DNA from: Nemertoderma westbladi
Lineage: Eukaryota; Xenacoelomorpha; Nemertodermatida; Nemertodermatidae
Direction: 5' to 3'
DNA length: 64,000 bases
Assembly: GCA_032718475.1 (NCBI GenBank)
Contig: JAUCBJ010002638.1
Span: 44,154 to 108,153 of the forward strand
This document shows positions 55,018-64,000 of the stretch, piece by piece. Below the pieces are notes generated by a model. That model saw only the letters and a program-made list of their open reading frames with translations, did no database searches and had not been told where the DNA came from. How positions within the stretch are numbered: the stretch's first letter is position 1; each line of letters begins with the position of its first letter. Made by a program: the position numbers and the translations under genes.

Positions 55018-55430
55018 TGGTATCTCAACAATTAGACCGGATGAATTTTGAAATAACGATTGTCAATGTCTAGGTTTTCCATTTCACGGCAATCACTCAC
55101 TAGATAATAATATGTCGCCTGTGCAATAAATTGAAATACATTGTATGGATGTCCAGGTAAGAAACCGTTACGTTACCAAGACAACACACAGTTATCGGGT
55201 TAGGACTTTGTATAGAGTACTATCAAAGACTATCGAAGTTAAGACTTTAGCGCTCCCGGAGTTTGTGAAAACGCTTTTGTTATTAGGTAATAAGTGTGCA
55301 ATTGGCTATTCGCGAAACGGTGGGGTATTCGCAATTAACATTCAGCAAGTTAGCGTATTAGGGTATTTGCTTGCGGTCTTATAATAATTTAGCACTTAGT
55401 ACAAATTAAATGGAATGTAAGTGTAAGAAG
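55018..55430 (+). repeat. Diverged segment duplication, copy B
   Basis: Partner of 51740-52380 and uninterrupted at the site where copy A carries the 208-bp insertion. A 79-codon ORF over it (55145-55384) is not conserved in copy A and is not called. Confidence 0.85.
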
Positions 55431-55505
55431 TGTGTTTGTAAGTTAGCATTATGGCCATTCGATACTCTTGAGTGTTTAAGTGTGTTTGAAAAGTACCAAT
55501 TCCCC

Positions 55506-56560
55506 CAGTGCTGTAGGTGCGTGAGATATCAGTCTACACACACCCCCAGTGCTGTAGGTGCGGGCCGATGCATTGTGTGAGATATCAGTCTACACACACC
55601 CCCAGTGCTGTAGGTGTGTGAGATATCAGTCTACACACACCCCCAGTGCTGTAGGTGTGTGAGATATCAGTCTACACACACCCCCAGTGTTGTAGGTGCG
55701 GGCCGATGCATTGTGTGAGATATCAGTCTACACACACCCCCAGTGCAGTAGATGCGGGAGATATCAGTCTACACGCACCCCCAGTGCTGTAGGTGCGGGC
55801 CGATGCATTGTGTGAGATATCAGTCTACACACACCCCCAGTGCAGTAGGTGCGGGAGATATCAGTCTACACACACCCCCAGTGCAGTACAGTAGGTGCGG
55901 GAGATATCAGTCTACACACACCCCCAGTGCTGTAGGTGCGGGAGATATCAGTCTACACACACCCCCAGTGCTGTAGGTGCGGGAGATATCAGTCTACACA
56001 CACCCCCAGTGCTGTAGGTGCGGGCCGATGCATTGTGTGAAATATCAGTCTACACACACCCCCAGTGCTGTAGGTGCGGGCCGATGCATTGTGTGAGATA
56101 TCAGTCTACACACACCCCCAGTGCTGTAGGTGCGGGAGATATCAGTCTACACACACCCCCAGTGCTGTAGGTGCGGGAGATATCAGTCTACACACACCCC
56201 CAGTGCTGTAGGTGTGGGAGATATCAGTCTACACACACCCCCAGTGCTGTAGGTGCGGGAGATATCAGTCTACACACACCCCCAGTGCTGTAGGTGTGGG
56301 AGATATCAGTCTACACACACCCCCAGTGCTGTAGGTGCGGGAGATATCAGTCTACACACACCCCCAGTGCTGTAGGTGTGGGAGATATCAGTCTACACAC
56401 ACCCCCAGTGCTGTAGGTGCGGGAGATATCAGTCTACACACACCCCCAGTGCTGTAGGTGCGGGAGATATCAGTCTACACACACCCCTAGTGCTGTAGGT
56501 GCGGGAGATATCAGTCTACACACACCCCCAGTGCTATAGGTGCGGGCCGATGCATTGTGT
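55506..56560 (+). repeat. 41/56-bp minisatellite array
   Basis: About 24 units of GAGATATCAGTCTACACACA plus CCCCCAGTGCTGTAGGTGCGG (41 bp). Some units carry an extra 15-bp module, CCGATGCATTGTGTG (56 bp). Units are very homogeneous, implying recent expansion. It ends beside a poly(G) tract. Confidence 0.95.
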
Positions 56561-56640
56561 AGCCTTACATAATTCCTTGGTAAGTTTCACTTTCCTCGAT
56601 TACGTTAAATGTGACTTTACATGTTAAGTGTAATAGGCCT

Positions 56641-56667
56641 GGGGGGGGGGGGGGGGGGGGGGGGGGG
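56641..56667 (+). repeat. Poly(G) tract, 27 nt
   Basis: Longest homopolymer in the window, about 80 bp after the 41/56-bp array. Confidence 0.85.
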
Positions 56668-56968
56668 TAAACCACAACATAATAGCAAATCTGTTCAGAA
56701 TGATATTATATATGCATATTAAAATATATAATAGTGCGGGCAAGCTTAAGGAGTTTACAATTCTATTTGATAGAATTGTCAAAACTTTGTACCTGTAACA
56801 ATAAATGAAATTTAAAAGTGTAATTCATATTACATCTTAATTGTTGGATTTTTGGTTTAAGAACAACTATCTGAAAATACATATTTACATGAATCAGTTT
56901 CATATTATTGCACAAAGTTTCGGCCACGTAGTATTCAAAAATAATTATAATATTCACGATCATCGGTT

Positions 56969-57628
56969 CTACATTAGTTGATAACCATCGCAGTCATCCA
57001 GTCCAGAATATATCACATCATCTTCCCCCAATAGATCGCTACCCATTTCGTCTGACAGACAACGTTTGATCTGGTCTTTTCTCAGACATTCCATATATTC
57101 CAACCGCACTTTCTTTATATATTCCGTTTCCCTGAGGGTCGCTATGTATGGATCCATGACCTTCGCCCGGAGTCCTCCTCTCACGCAATCCGCCTTGCCA
57201 TTACGATCACAGCCGTGTCCGAACTGATAGAACCCAATCCCGCACTTATCCATCCCGTGATGCGATAGTAGGTCGTTTTGAGGCGGAGTGATTGTCCGGT
57301 TGTAGACTTCCTTGTACAGATCCTTCGCATACTCTTCGTACTTCCGCAATTGCTCAGTAATATAATCTCGATCTTCCTTTAATCGGGAGAGTTTTAACTT
57401 GAATCGTAAATTTTCACTTTTTTCCACCTGTAATGCTTTCTCTGCTTTTTTGTTATCTTTTTTCGCACAACGTTTTTCTGTCTTTAATGTTTCGTGCACC
57501 GCATGCGACAGTTCCCCCATCATATCACAGTACTTCTCCTTCTCTGTGCGCCGTAGTTGTTTTTTAGGGCGCTGGCTAACTGCTATTCCTCCATCGCGAT
57601 CTACTTTTATTATCGGTAAATGAACCAT
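56969..57628 (-). CDS. Hypothetical coiled-coil protein, single exon, not recognised
   Basis: 219 codons. Residues about 20-110 are highly charged and helical (EKALQVEKSENLRFKLKL...RDYITEQLRKYEEYAK), a probable coiled coil. The C-terminal half contains a cysteine/glycine cluster (KCGIGFYQFGHGCDRNGKAD), followed by another helical YMECLRKDQ stretch and an acidic end. There is no signal peptide or membrane segment. Non-repetitive composition, balanced residue use and length in a genome where random minus-strand ORFs are under 100 codons support a real gene. It could be lineage-specific or derived from a mobile element. The ATG at 57628 is the first in frame. Confidence 0.6.
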   Translation of the reverse strand: MVHLPIIKVDRDGGIAVSQRPKKQLRRTEKEKYCDMMGELSHAVHETLKTEKRCAKKDNKKAEKALQVEKSENLRFKLKLSRLKEDRDYITEQLRKYEEYAKDLYKEVYNRTITPPQNDLLSHHGMDKCGIGFYQFGHGCDRNGKADCVRGGLRAKVMDPYIATLRETEYIKKVRLEYMECLRKDQIKRCLSDEMGSDLLGEDDVIYSGLDDCDGYQLM

Positions 57629-57965
57629 AATTACTATTATTTTATTTTATTCTACTGTATGGGATTTTTCTAAGTACATAAGTTTTTTTCGTACTTCGAA
57701 GGACAATAATTATACTTAGAATTATTTCGTACTGTTGTTGGCCTTTCCAAATTTTTCAGCGAATTCTATTGAATAAATTTTAATATAAATTCTGTGATGT
57801 TTTTTTTCTTTTAAAAAGGTCAAGCGAAAAGGGTACTGTACTTTACTTAGGCCCATTCTTTACTTAGTTCAAAAACCAAAATATGACACTAGCTAACGTT
57901 CTAGAATATCTAAACTGTTATAAATTTGTTGGCATGCTTTGGAGAGACAGGGTGTGGGAGGGGGT

Positions 57966-57986
57966 GGGGGGGGGGGGGGGGGGGGG
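57966..57986 (+). repeat. Poly(G) tract, 21 nt
   Basis: G21 preceded by GGGAGGGGGTG, so the G-rich block is about 35 bp. Confidence 0.85.
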
Positions 57987-58108
57987 CTTGACACAATCTC
58001 ATCGTGGCTTAGGGAATGGTGCAGTTTACTGTGGTACGTTATTCTAAAGAAAACAATGAACGAAACTCAAAAGAACAGGTTAGTTTTATTTTTGGGATTG
58101 GGAGTAAT

Positions 58109-58178
58109 CAGCTGTTATTTGCGTCGCAATTCCCCTGGAGAGGGAGGAATTTTTATTATGTCGAAAGCCCCCCGCCCC
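58109..58178 (+). repeat. Dispersed repeat copy 2 (partner at 420-491)
   Basis: See 420-491. Here the copy runs into CCCCCCG and a C14 tract (58175-58188); in the partner a C-run and then a G26 follow. Confidence 0.55.
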
Positions 58179-59919
58179 CCCCCCCCCCTACCTGGCTTTG
58201 GAGAAACAAAATGAAAGTAACATTAGTTTTCCGCATTAATCAAAAGGAAGTAATAGTCAAGAAAAGCATTATTCTATTCGGTATCGTATTCCGTGAAATT
58301 TAAAACATTTAAATTCGACACACCGCCGAGATTAAAATGGAGCTAGAATTTTATATTTTACTTTAATTTTTTCTTACAAATTGTTTAGAAAAGTGTCTTT
58401 CGTTAAATTGTACCCTTTGTTTAGTAACCATTATTTACATTAATCCTGATCTGTTTATATCATTACAGTAGAACGCTTTCGTTGCATCCATTCCTAATGG
58501 GTACCGGTACTGTAAAAAATGTCCTTTATTAAATTCTGTTTAATAAATACACAACATTCTGGAACGTATTGATTACCTCATGGGTATCTAGGTAACCATT
58601 TATATATTCCACCTATCAGCTGTTTCTCAGCGATACAAACATATCTTCACTTGGAATCCTTCTAACACAAGCTTTCTGATGATATTAAACAACTAATGTT
58701 GGGCCTACGGTGGCTAAAAACGGTCAAAACAATTCACAAATTTTTTAAATTTTTAACCATCATTTTCTTTTTTTTTCTTTAATTTCATTCCGGATAAACC
58801 CAGATTGAAATTTATGTCAACCCGGAAGGACCGCGTAGATATATACGCGTGGGAATTGTTATCATTATTAATTGATTAAGACGCAGTTAGTCCTAGAAAA
58901 GTCCTACAAAACTTACAATAAACATCGAAAAACTTGTTACTACAGTAACTCTTTTTTCACTTCCTATGCTGTGTTTGTTTACTAACAACAGCGAACAGCT
59001 GAATTCAACACGGGTTGAAATTCATTTCAACTCAGGTCAGTCTATCCCTTTTTCTCTTTGTCGGCAAATGTTTGAAGGCTAATAATTCAAGTTAATCTTT
59101 GATGTAACTAAACCAAATCTGGTACACAGTCTATCGAAAGTCTGAAATATAATTTGCCTGTGGGGTCTCAGCAGTTCTTCAGTCCAGGCTAGAGGGCGAC
59201 TAGGCAACGGTTGTAATAGCGGTAGCCCGGTAGCCGTGTGGTAGAGATAAGGTTGCTTGCTGCACGAACGTGGAACTGTATTGTATTTACTGTATTTAGT
59301 GACAATCGATTACTTTGAAAAATAACTGCTTGATCCATTGACTAAGAGTTTTTTAGTGCCGTGTAACCAGATTGCTATAACCGACTATTAAAGGAACTTT
59401 GGTACAACAATTATGTAAATTTGGCACAATACAAATTATATTATATGTTTGTGTGTGGTTATTCTAATTACGCTAACTTTATGTTTGTAGGTGGCGTATT
59501 TATCGTATTCTGGCTGGACAGATGGATTGTACAAAATAGGGTTGGTGCGCGAAAAAATTGTTGACTAGAAGTTTTAATGCTGGTAGGCCTACAGTAGTTG
59601 AATTAATTGATATCTGAAGAAGTCATAATCAGCTTTGTGTCTAATCATTTTTGTAGTTCCAGTAGTTTTCAATTCCACCTAGAAATCCTCGGGAGATATT
59701 ATAATGAATGATAATGATGAAAAAAAGCATTTATTATTGTCAGGTTTAAAATTATTGCAAAATTTATTACATTATTTGTTTAATGTTTTTAATATTTAAT
59801 TCTTCAACTAATTTTTGTGGACCAATAATAAATGAACTTAAAAATACGTATGGAAATATTATCTGTGCCAATGAAATAAAGTAATTAACATTATTAAATA
59901 AAGCATAAAATAAAGATTA

Positions 59920-59925
59920 TTTATT
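59920..59925 (-). terminator. Polyadenylation signal AATAAA for VEZT
   Basis: AATAAA begins 20 nt past the VEZT stop codon, again implying a very short 3' UTR, as for DONSON. Confidence 0.55.
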
Positions 59926-59945
59926 TCTCGTAAGTTATAATTATT

Positions 59946-62267
59946 TCAATAATCGAGTCGATGAGAACTATTCGATTCCTCGATGTCTTCCCCGCTACCG
60001 CTGTTCTCAGTAATCTCTTCAGGAACATTAGCGACCATGGTTCTGGACCGTTCTGCAGCTAAGCGGGCGAGCGCTCCAACGTTGAGCAACGTGTCGTCAC
60101 GGGCGGTCGAGTCATCCAATCCGCAATCAATAAGTTGCCGTCTAATTAATTGTAAATACCCGCTACCGTCCCCGTCGTGGTCAACCAATAATGCATTACT
60201 AAGAGGACTGACGTCATCCAAGGTGCGAATAGCAGCGCCAGCTGCGACGTCATCCACGCATTCACTAGCCGGACCAGCTGTGACGTCATCCACGCTTAGA
60301 CTAGCCGGGTCAGGTGTGACGTGACCGACACACTCACTAGCCATACCAGCTGCGACGTCATCCACGCACCCACTAACCGCGCCAGCTGTGACGTCACCCA
60401 GACGAACCCCACCCGCCACCGCCTCCCTTGCACTCCACTCTACTTCCTTTACTTTCAACGCCACCTTCAATTCACTCAACATTTGATTCTCAACATTTAC
60501 TCTATGTAATTTCCTCTCCCTTTCCGATATATCCTCAACCTCTCCAACCCTCACGCTTTCTCTCGACTCCTCAGTAACAACAGCTTCGAACACCTCATCC
60601 CGAGGACCAGTATCGCGACATTGTTCCACCTTACCATCGTTCCGCTCATTGACCACATTATCTTCAACGACTTCTGAATAATTATCCAAATTATCGTCTT
60701 CATTATTGGCTGAAGAGGAATCAATTAAATTCCTGATATATTCGCAACAGGTTTCGCTGGCTTTCAAGCGACTACTTATATTTCCAAGAAATTCTTTATA
60801 AACCTCAGCGTTTTCGTTCACTTCTACGTTACTTTGAATCTCTAGTGTTTGCTGTAACGCATTATGGAAGTGTAACTCTAAACTGCGGACGGCATTGTTT
60901 AGTAGATTCGTCGGCTCCATCGGTTGTCTGTTCGACGGACGAGATTCACTCCGAAGCAAGTTGCATCGATGCAGTTCCAGGTTGTTTTCTAATTGAGCCG
61001 CTCGAAAAATCAAATCCTCCCCTAATTGCTGACAGATCGCTACGTGTCTTAAACCGTTGTCGCCTTCTGTAGCGAACCCTAGGGCGAGTCGACGCAGCAG
61101 TTCGGATAGGATCTCGCAACATAAATTGTAGACGACTTTTAGAGATTTCGTCGAGAAGTTATCGGTGAATGTAACGAGGTCGCTTTCGTGCTCGTCCACT
61201 CCGTCGCAACAGACGGTGAGTTCCTTGGCGCAAACCGCTAGAGGCGTACAGGATACGTACCACAGCGGGTTGTCCAGATCGTTAGGTAACGGATAGTGCG
61301 TCACTAACGCGCGAACGGCCGACCTGCAGGTCAATAAAGCATTGCGGAGGGAAATAAAGGTGCATCTACGTAGAAGAGGGTTAGATCTAGAATCTGATTC
61401 TATAGCGAAATTTATGTTATAAGGTAAGATACTATAACCTCTGGCTGTAATATCGTATTCAACAATAAATCCTAGACATTTTCTACCGGCTAATTTTAAA
61501 CGGTTGGCAACCGTTGCTAAGTGTTGAACAGATTTTTCGGAGGATTTTATCTCGGCGCCCAAACCAATAATTTTATATAAATCCAACGATATTTTTCCAC
61601 ACGATAATGTTACCAACAAGCTGATAACTATTCTCAGCTGATCGAATATCGCATCCAGGTTGAATTCCTTAAGTAACGCGAATAGAGATAGTTTGGGGGT
61701 TAACCACATCAATAACATAGATAACAACAGTCCAGAGGCGGTAATGGATTTCGATAGAAATCTTACATTGTTCAGGATAGTGCACTTTTCATAAGTAGAG
61801 TCTTTTGAACGTGAAAATGTATCTTCCAAAAACTCAGATACAAAATTTACATCGCTGTCATTCATGGCACCAGACACGGTAAGGACATTGACATTAACAC
61901 AATTCACATCACGTTTAATCTCTTCTAAATAATTATAATGTTTCGCAACAATGTTTTTCATAAAATTTCTACATTTTCTGAATATATCGTATAAAATTAA
62001 AGGGATTAATTTAAGTTTAAATGTGTCATGATTGTTCTTCTTCTCCACCGAAGCTACGTCGATGTCATATATGTTTTTGTTTTGGAGATAGCAATGCAAA
62101 GGGGAGTTTTCCAATACCACTGAACCATCTGAGTCAACGATCGATTCATTTTGGTTACTGTGGCAACTTCCGGTGTCTGTGGATGCTGTTTCTTCCAAAA
62201 TTTCCTCCTCGTTTTCTATAATTTCGTAATACAAACAGTCTAACTCAGCCAATGAATTAGTTTCCAT
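59946..62267 (-). CDS. VEZT: Vezatin, membrane-associated adherens junction protein, single exon
   Basis: 773 codons (human 779). Two hydrophobic segments at about 175-198 and 208-225 match the paired transmembrane helices of vezatin. The long middle is helical. Near 575-605 the ERERKLHRVNVENQMLSELK..LKVKE stretch matches the vezatin EEsKRVLQELKSVLGFKasE region. Near the end, LLNVGALARLAAERSRTM matches the conserved FTAGLAAEVAARS block and is followed by an acidic tail. Vezatin links cadherin-catenin junctions to myosin VIIA. An unusual feature is a 12-residue tandem repeat at about 616-687. Homology is recognised from scattered motifs, so the call is firm but not certain. Start: first ATG, 62267. 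Confidence 0.75.
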   Translation of the reverse strand: METNSLAELDCLYYEIIENEEEILEETASTDTGSCHSNQNESIVDSDGSVVLENSPLHCYLQNKNIYDIDVASVEKKNNHDTFKLKLIPLILYDIFRKCRNFMKNIVAKHYNYLEEIKRDVNCVNVNVLTVSGAMNDSDVNFVSEFLEDTFSRSKDSTYEKCTILNNVRFLSKSITASGLLLSMLLMWLTPKLSLFALLKEFNLDAIFDQLRIVISLLVTLSCGKISLDLYKIIGLGAEIKSSEKSVQHLATVANRLKLAGRKCLGFIVEYDITARGYSILPYNINFAIESDSRSNPLLRRCTFISLRNALLTCRSAVRALVTHYPLPNDLDNPLWYVSCTPLAVCAKELTVCCDGVDEHESDLVTFTDNFSTKSLKVVYNLCCEILSELLRRLALGFATEGDNGLRHVAICQQLGEDLIFRAAQLENNLELHRCNLLRSESRPSNRQPMEPTNLLNNAVRSLELHFHNALQQTLEIQSNVEVNENAEVYKEFLGNISSRLKASETCCEYIRNLIDSSSANNEDDNLDNYSEVVEDNVVNERNDGKVEQCRDTGPRDEVFEAVVTEESRESVRVGEVEDISERERKLHRVNVENQMLSELKVALKVKEVEWSAREAVAGGVRLGDVTAGAVSGCVDDVAAGMASECVGHVTPDPASLSVDDVTAGPASECVDDVAAGAAIRTLDDVSPLSNALLVDHDGDGSGYLQLIRRQLIDCGLDDSTARDDTLLNVGALARLAAERSRTMVANVPEEITENSGSGEDIEESNSSHRLDY
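60209..60424 (-). repeat. Coding 36-bp minisatellite in VEZT with CRE-like TGACGTCA words
   Basis: (T/C)GACGTCA-type words recur exactly every 36 bp at 60245, 60281, 60317, 60353 and 60389, with another at 60210. Each unit encodes twelve residues of the form DDVTAGPASECV. The frame is preserved throughout. Confidence 0.88.
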
Positions 62268-64000
62268 GATTAAAACTCATTTATGTAGGCCTACCGGTAC
62301 TATTAGTTAACACAAATAAATAAATCTAAACGCTACCTGTAGTTGTGTAGGTCTATAATGCATTAATACATACCGGTATACAGTTATAAGTACGCCCGCT
62401 GTTCTGAGACAAATACCTCGAAAAGGCAGGAATTTGGAAGGATTTAGTTAAACACATCCGGAAACCATATTATCGGCCCTTTGGGCCTTACTGCCTTATG
62501 GTAATAATATCGGAAATTCCGTGAAATTTATTAGATTAGTTACATGACAGTTTTAATTAGGATTTAGGCCAGGCCAATAGGCCGTCGGACATTCCTTACT
62601 ACCAGAATAGACTGCAGTACTACAGTACTATAACATGAACATACATTTACAATGTATACATCAGTCAGTCGGTACATGGATGCAGGACAGGTACCTAGCG
62701 GTGTGCACGTGCTGACGTGAGAAGACAGAACATTCTGGTTTTATATACATTTTAAATTTCCCGCCACCACCTGTTATTAACTCCTTATTGGTTGATGCTC
62801 TCGTCTGATAACATTTAAGTTTAGTATTCTAGTATAGGACCGTGTGGCAACAGGGCTTAACTCAGCCTGTAATTCTTAGTTTGTATTTAAAGCCATTTAC
62901 CCCACTATTGTGGTGGTGTATATTTGTGCATATTTCCGTAGGAATGCGTGAAATTGAGCGAAAGTTGAGGAAAACAATTAAACTTGTTTATACCCTAGCT
63001 TACAACCTTCCTCTACCATGTTGTGGCACAATGCTGAAGTGCCAAAGAAAATATCCTTCCAGTAGTAAATATCTTTGTTCAAAATTATGTTGTTAAAATC
63101 TTTTCGATAAAGTAACACGGACTTCTACTCTTTGAAAAGGATCATTGAACGATTGGGTACGAGACCTATGCCTAGTAGTCTTCACTTTATTGTCCCACCT
63201 TTAGCTTAGTTAGTTATTGAAGCAATTATCCTTTCCCTCACCCCCAAAGAATGCATCTGTTTGACCATTAGTAGTTACCGTTAATCAATTCGAATGTTTT
63301 AATAGTTCTATTGTATAGATATGAATAGTCATTATAGACCGCAGCTACGCAGTGTAGCTATCTATGGAATGAGACTGGCCAAATGAGAGGCCCTTTTAGT
63401 CGGAAAATGCATTGCGCCAAGGCCAAACACAATAGCTTGTTGTAGTTGAGCTGGTTATATTAAAGTAATTAAAGAATATTTGGGTGCAATTAATTTTCAT
63501 TATTGTCATAATTCGGTAATTGAAATGAAGTAATATATTTATTATTGCACAAAATAATAATAATACCAATATAGAACCCAAGCCACTTACTAACGTCGTT
63601 ATAAGTTGTACTTTATATGACTGCAGTAATGTTGTGTTACTATTATAGCGGATTTCAGCCACGCTTGTAAAGAGAATTCGTGGAATTACGGAAGGTGTCT
63701 GTGAAATTAACGTTTTAAATCAATATCATCTTGTTGAAAATTATTCGTAAACCTACATAACAAAAATAATCCATCATTAATTTATTCATTTAAATTTAGA
63801 ATTTACGCTTCACTAATTGGTCCGAGTCGTTGCTATAGTAACAGTGGGGTAAATAATAATTCACAGAAATACTATATTTGTCATTTCATATCCAAGTACA
63901 TATTTATCTGGGAGAATAACAGTTGCATATATAACTAGTCTGTGTGAACTGTGCGTGGTCAAAAAACATAATAATTATTGGTACTGTAGGTGTATTAAGT
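62268..64000. other. VEZT upstream region and right flank
   Basis: No supported gene. An 84-codon plus ORF (62842-63096) and an 88-codon hydrophobic minus ORF (63396-63662) lack recognisable similarity and are not called. Contains TTTCCCGCC at 62757-62765, an E2F-like word about 490 bp upstream of VEZT. Confidence 0.6.

Larger units (their letters stand above)
57629..59919. other. Intergenic, no supported gene
   Basis: 2.3 kb of AT-rich sequence with a poly(G) (57966-57986), a poly(C) (58175-58188) and the second copy of the CAGCTGTTATTTGC repeat. ORFs over the homopolymers are artefacts. Confidence 0.6.

Noticed and set aside
62842-63096. 84-codon plus-strand ORF with many cysteines
   Set aside because: Length is within chance, no recognisable motif and no signal peptide I could defend.
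63396-63662. 88-codon minus-strand hydrophobic ORF as a membrane protein gene
   Set aside because: AT-rich composition explains the hydrophobicity; no family resemblance or supporting signals.

Overview
This is a 64 kb piece of an animal nuclear genome. Six genes have recognisable metazoan orthologs: DHFR (partial), POLD1, DONSON, RBM34, LIN52 and VEZT. The last four are found together only in animals. Base composition is AT-rich outside exons, with long poly(G)/poly(C) runs and abundant satellites. The genes are strikingly intron-poor: POLD1 has four coding exons, and DONSON, RBM34, LIN52, VEZT and an F-box gene each read as one exon. I cannot name the species; a marine invertebrate is a guess from composition only.

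Layout. 1-309: 3' end of DHFR (+). 2416-31178: complete POLD1 (-), coding exons 31178-30486, 5897-5244, 4865-3572 and 3044-2416, which sum to 3270 nt (1089 aa) in perfect phase. Its first intron is 24.6 kb and is almost entirely an AT-rich 28/29-bp satellite (about 5911-30243). Inside the satellite sit two copies of one truncated BEL/Pao retrotransposon fragment, 4063 bp apart, with identical junctions. A 582-bp MITE with 135-bp inverted repeats lies just upstream of the POLD1 start codon. 33690-35315: dead LINE (-). 35769-37297: F-box gene (+) with a one-base frameshift. 38018-39439 DONSON, 41127-42983 RBM34 and 43301-43630 LIN52 are all on the minus strand.

The right part is accessory. It holds a 61-bp satellite (44084-49188), an RTE-like LINE remnant and a tRNA-derived SINE between 236-bp direct repeats (49722-51543), and a diverged segment duplication with a filled/empty insertion site (51740-55430). 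It also holds a non-autonomous piggyBac-like element with TTAA flanks carrying a 27-bp minisatellite (53077-54963) and a 41/56-bp minisatellite (55506-56560). An unrecognised coiled-coil gene (56969-57628, -) and VEZT (59946-62267, -) complete the window.

DHFR (dTMP/purine supply), POLD1 (lagging-strand synthesis), DONSON (replicative helicase assembly) and LIN52 (MuvB/DREAM cell-cycle repression) all serve S phase, so four of the six named genes are functionally linked. Whether that clustering is more than chance cannot be told from one window. The most unusual feature is the POLD1 intron: a core replication gene has to be transcribed through about 19 kb of satellite that has captured and co-amplified a retrotransposon fragment.
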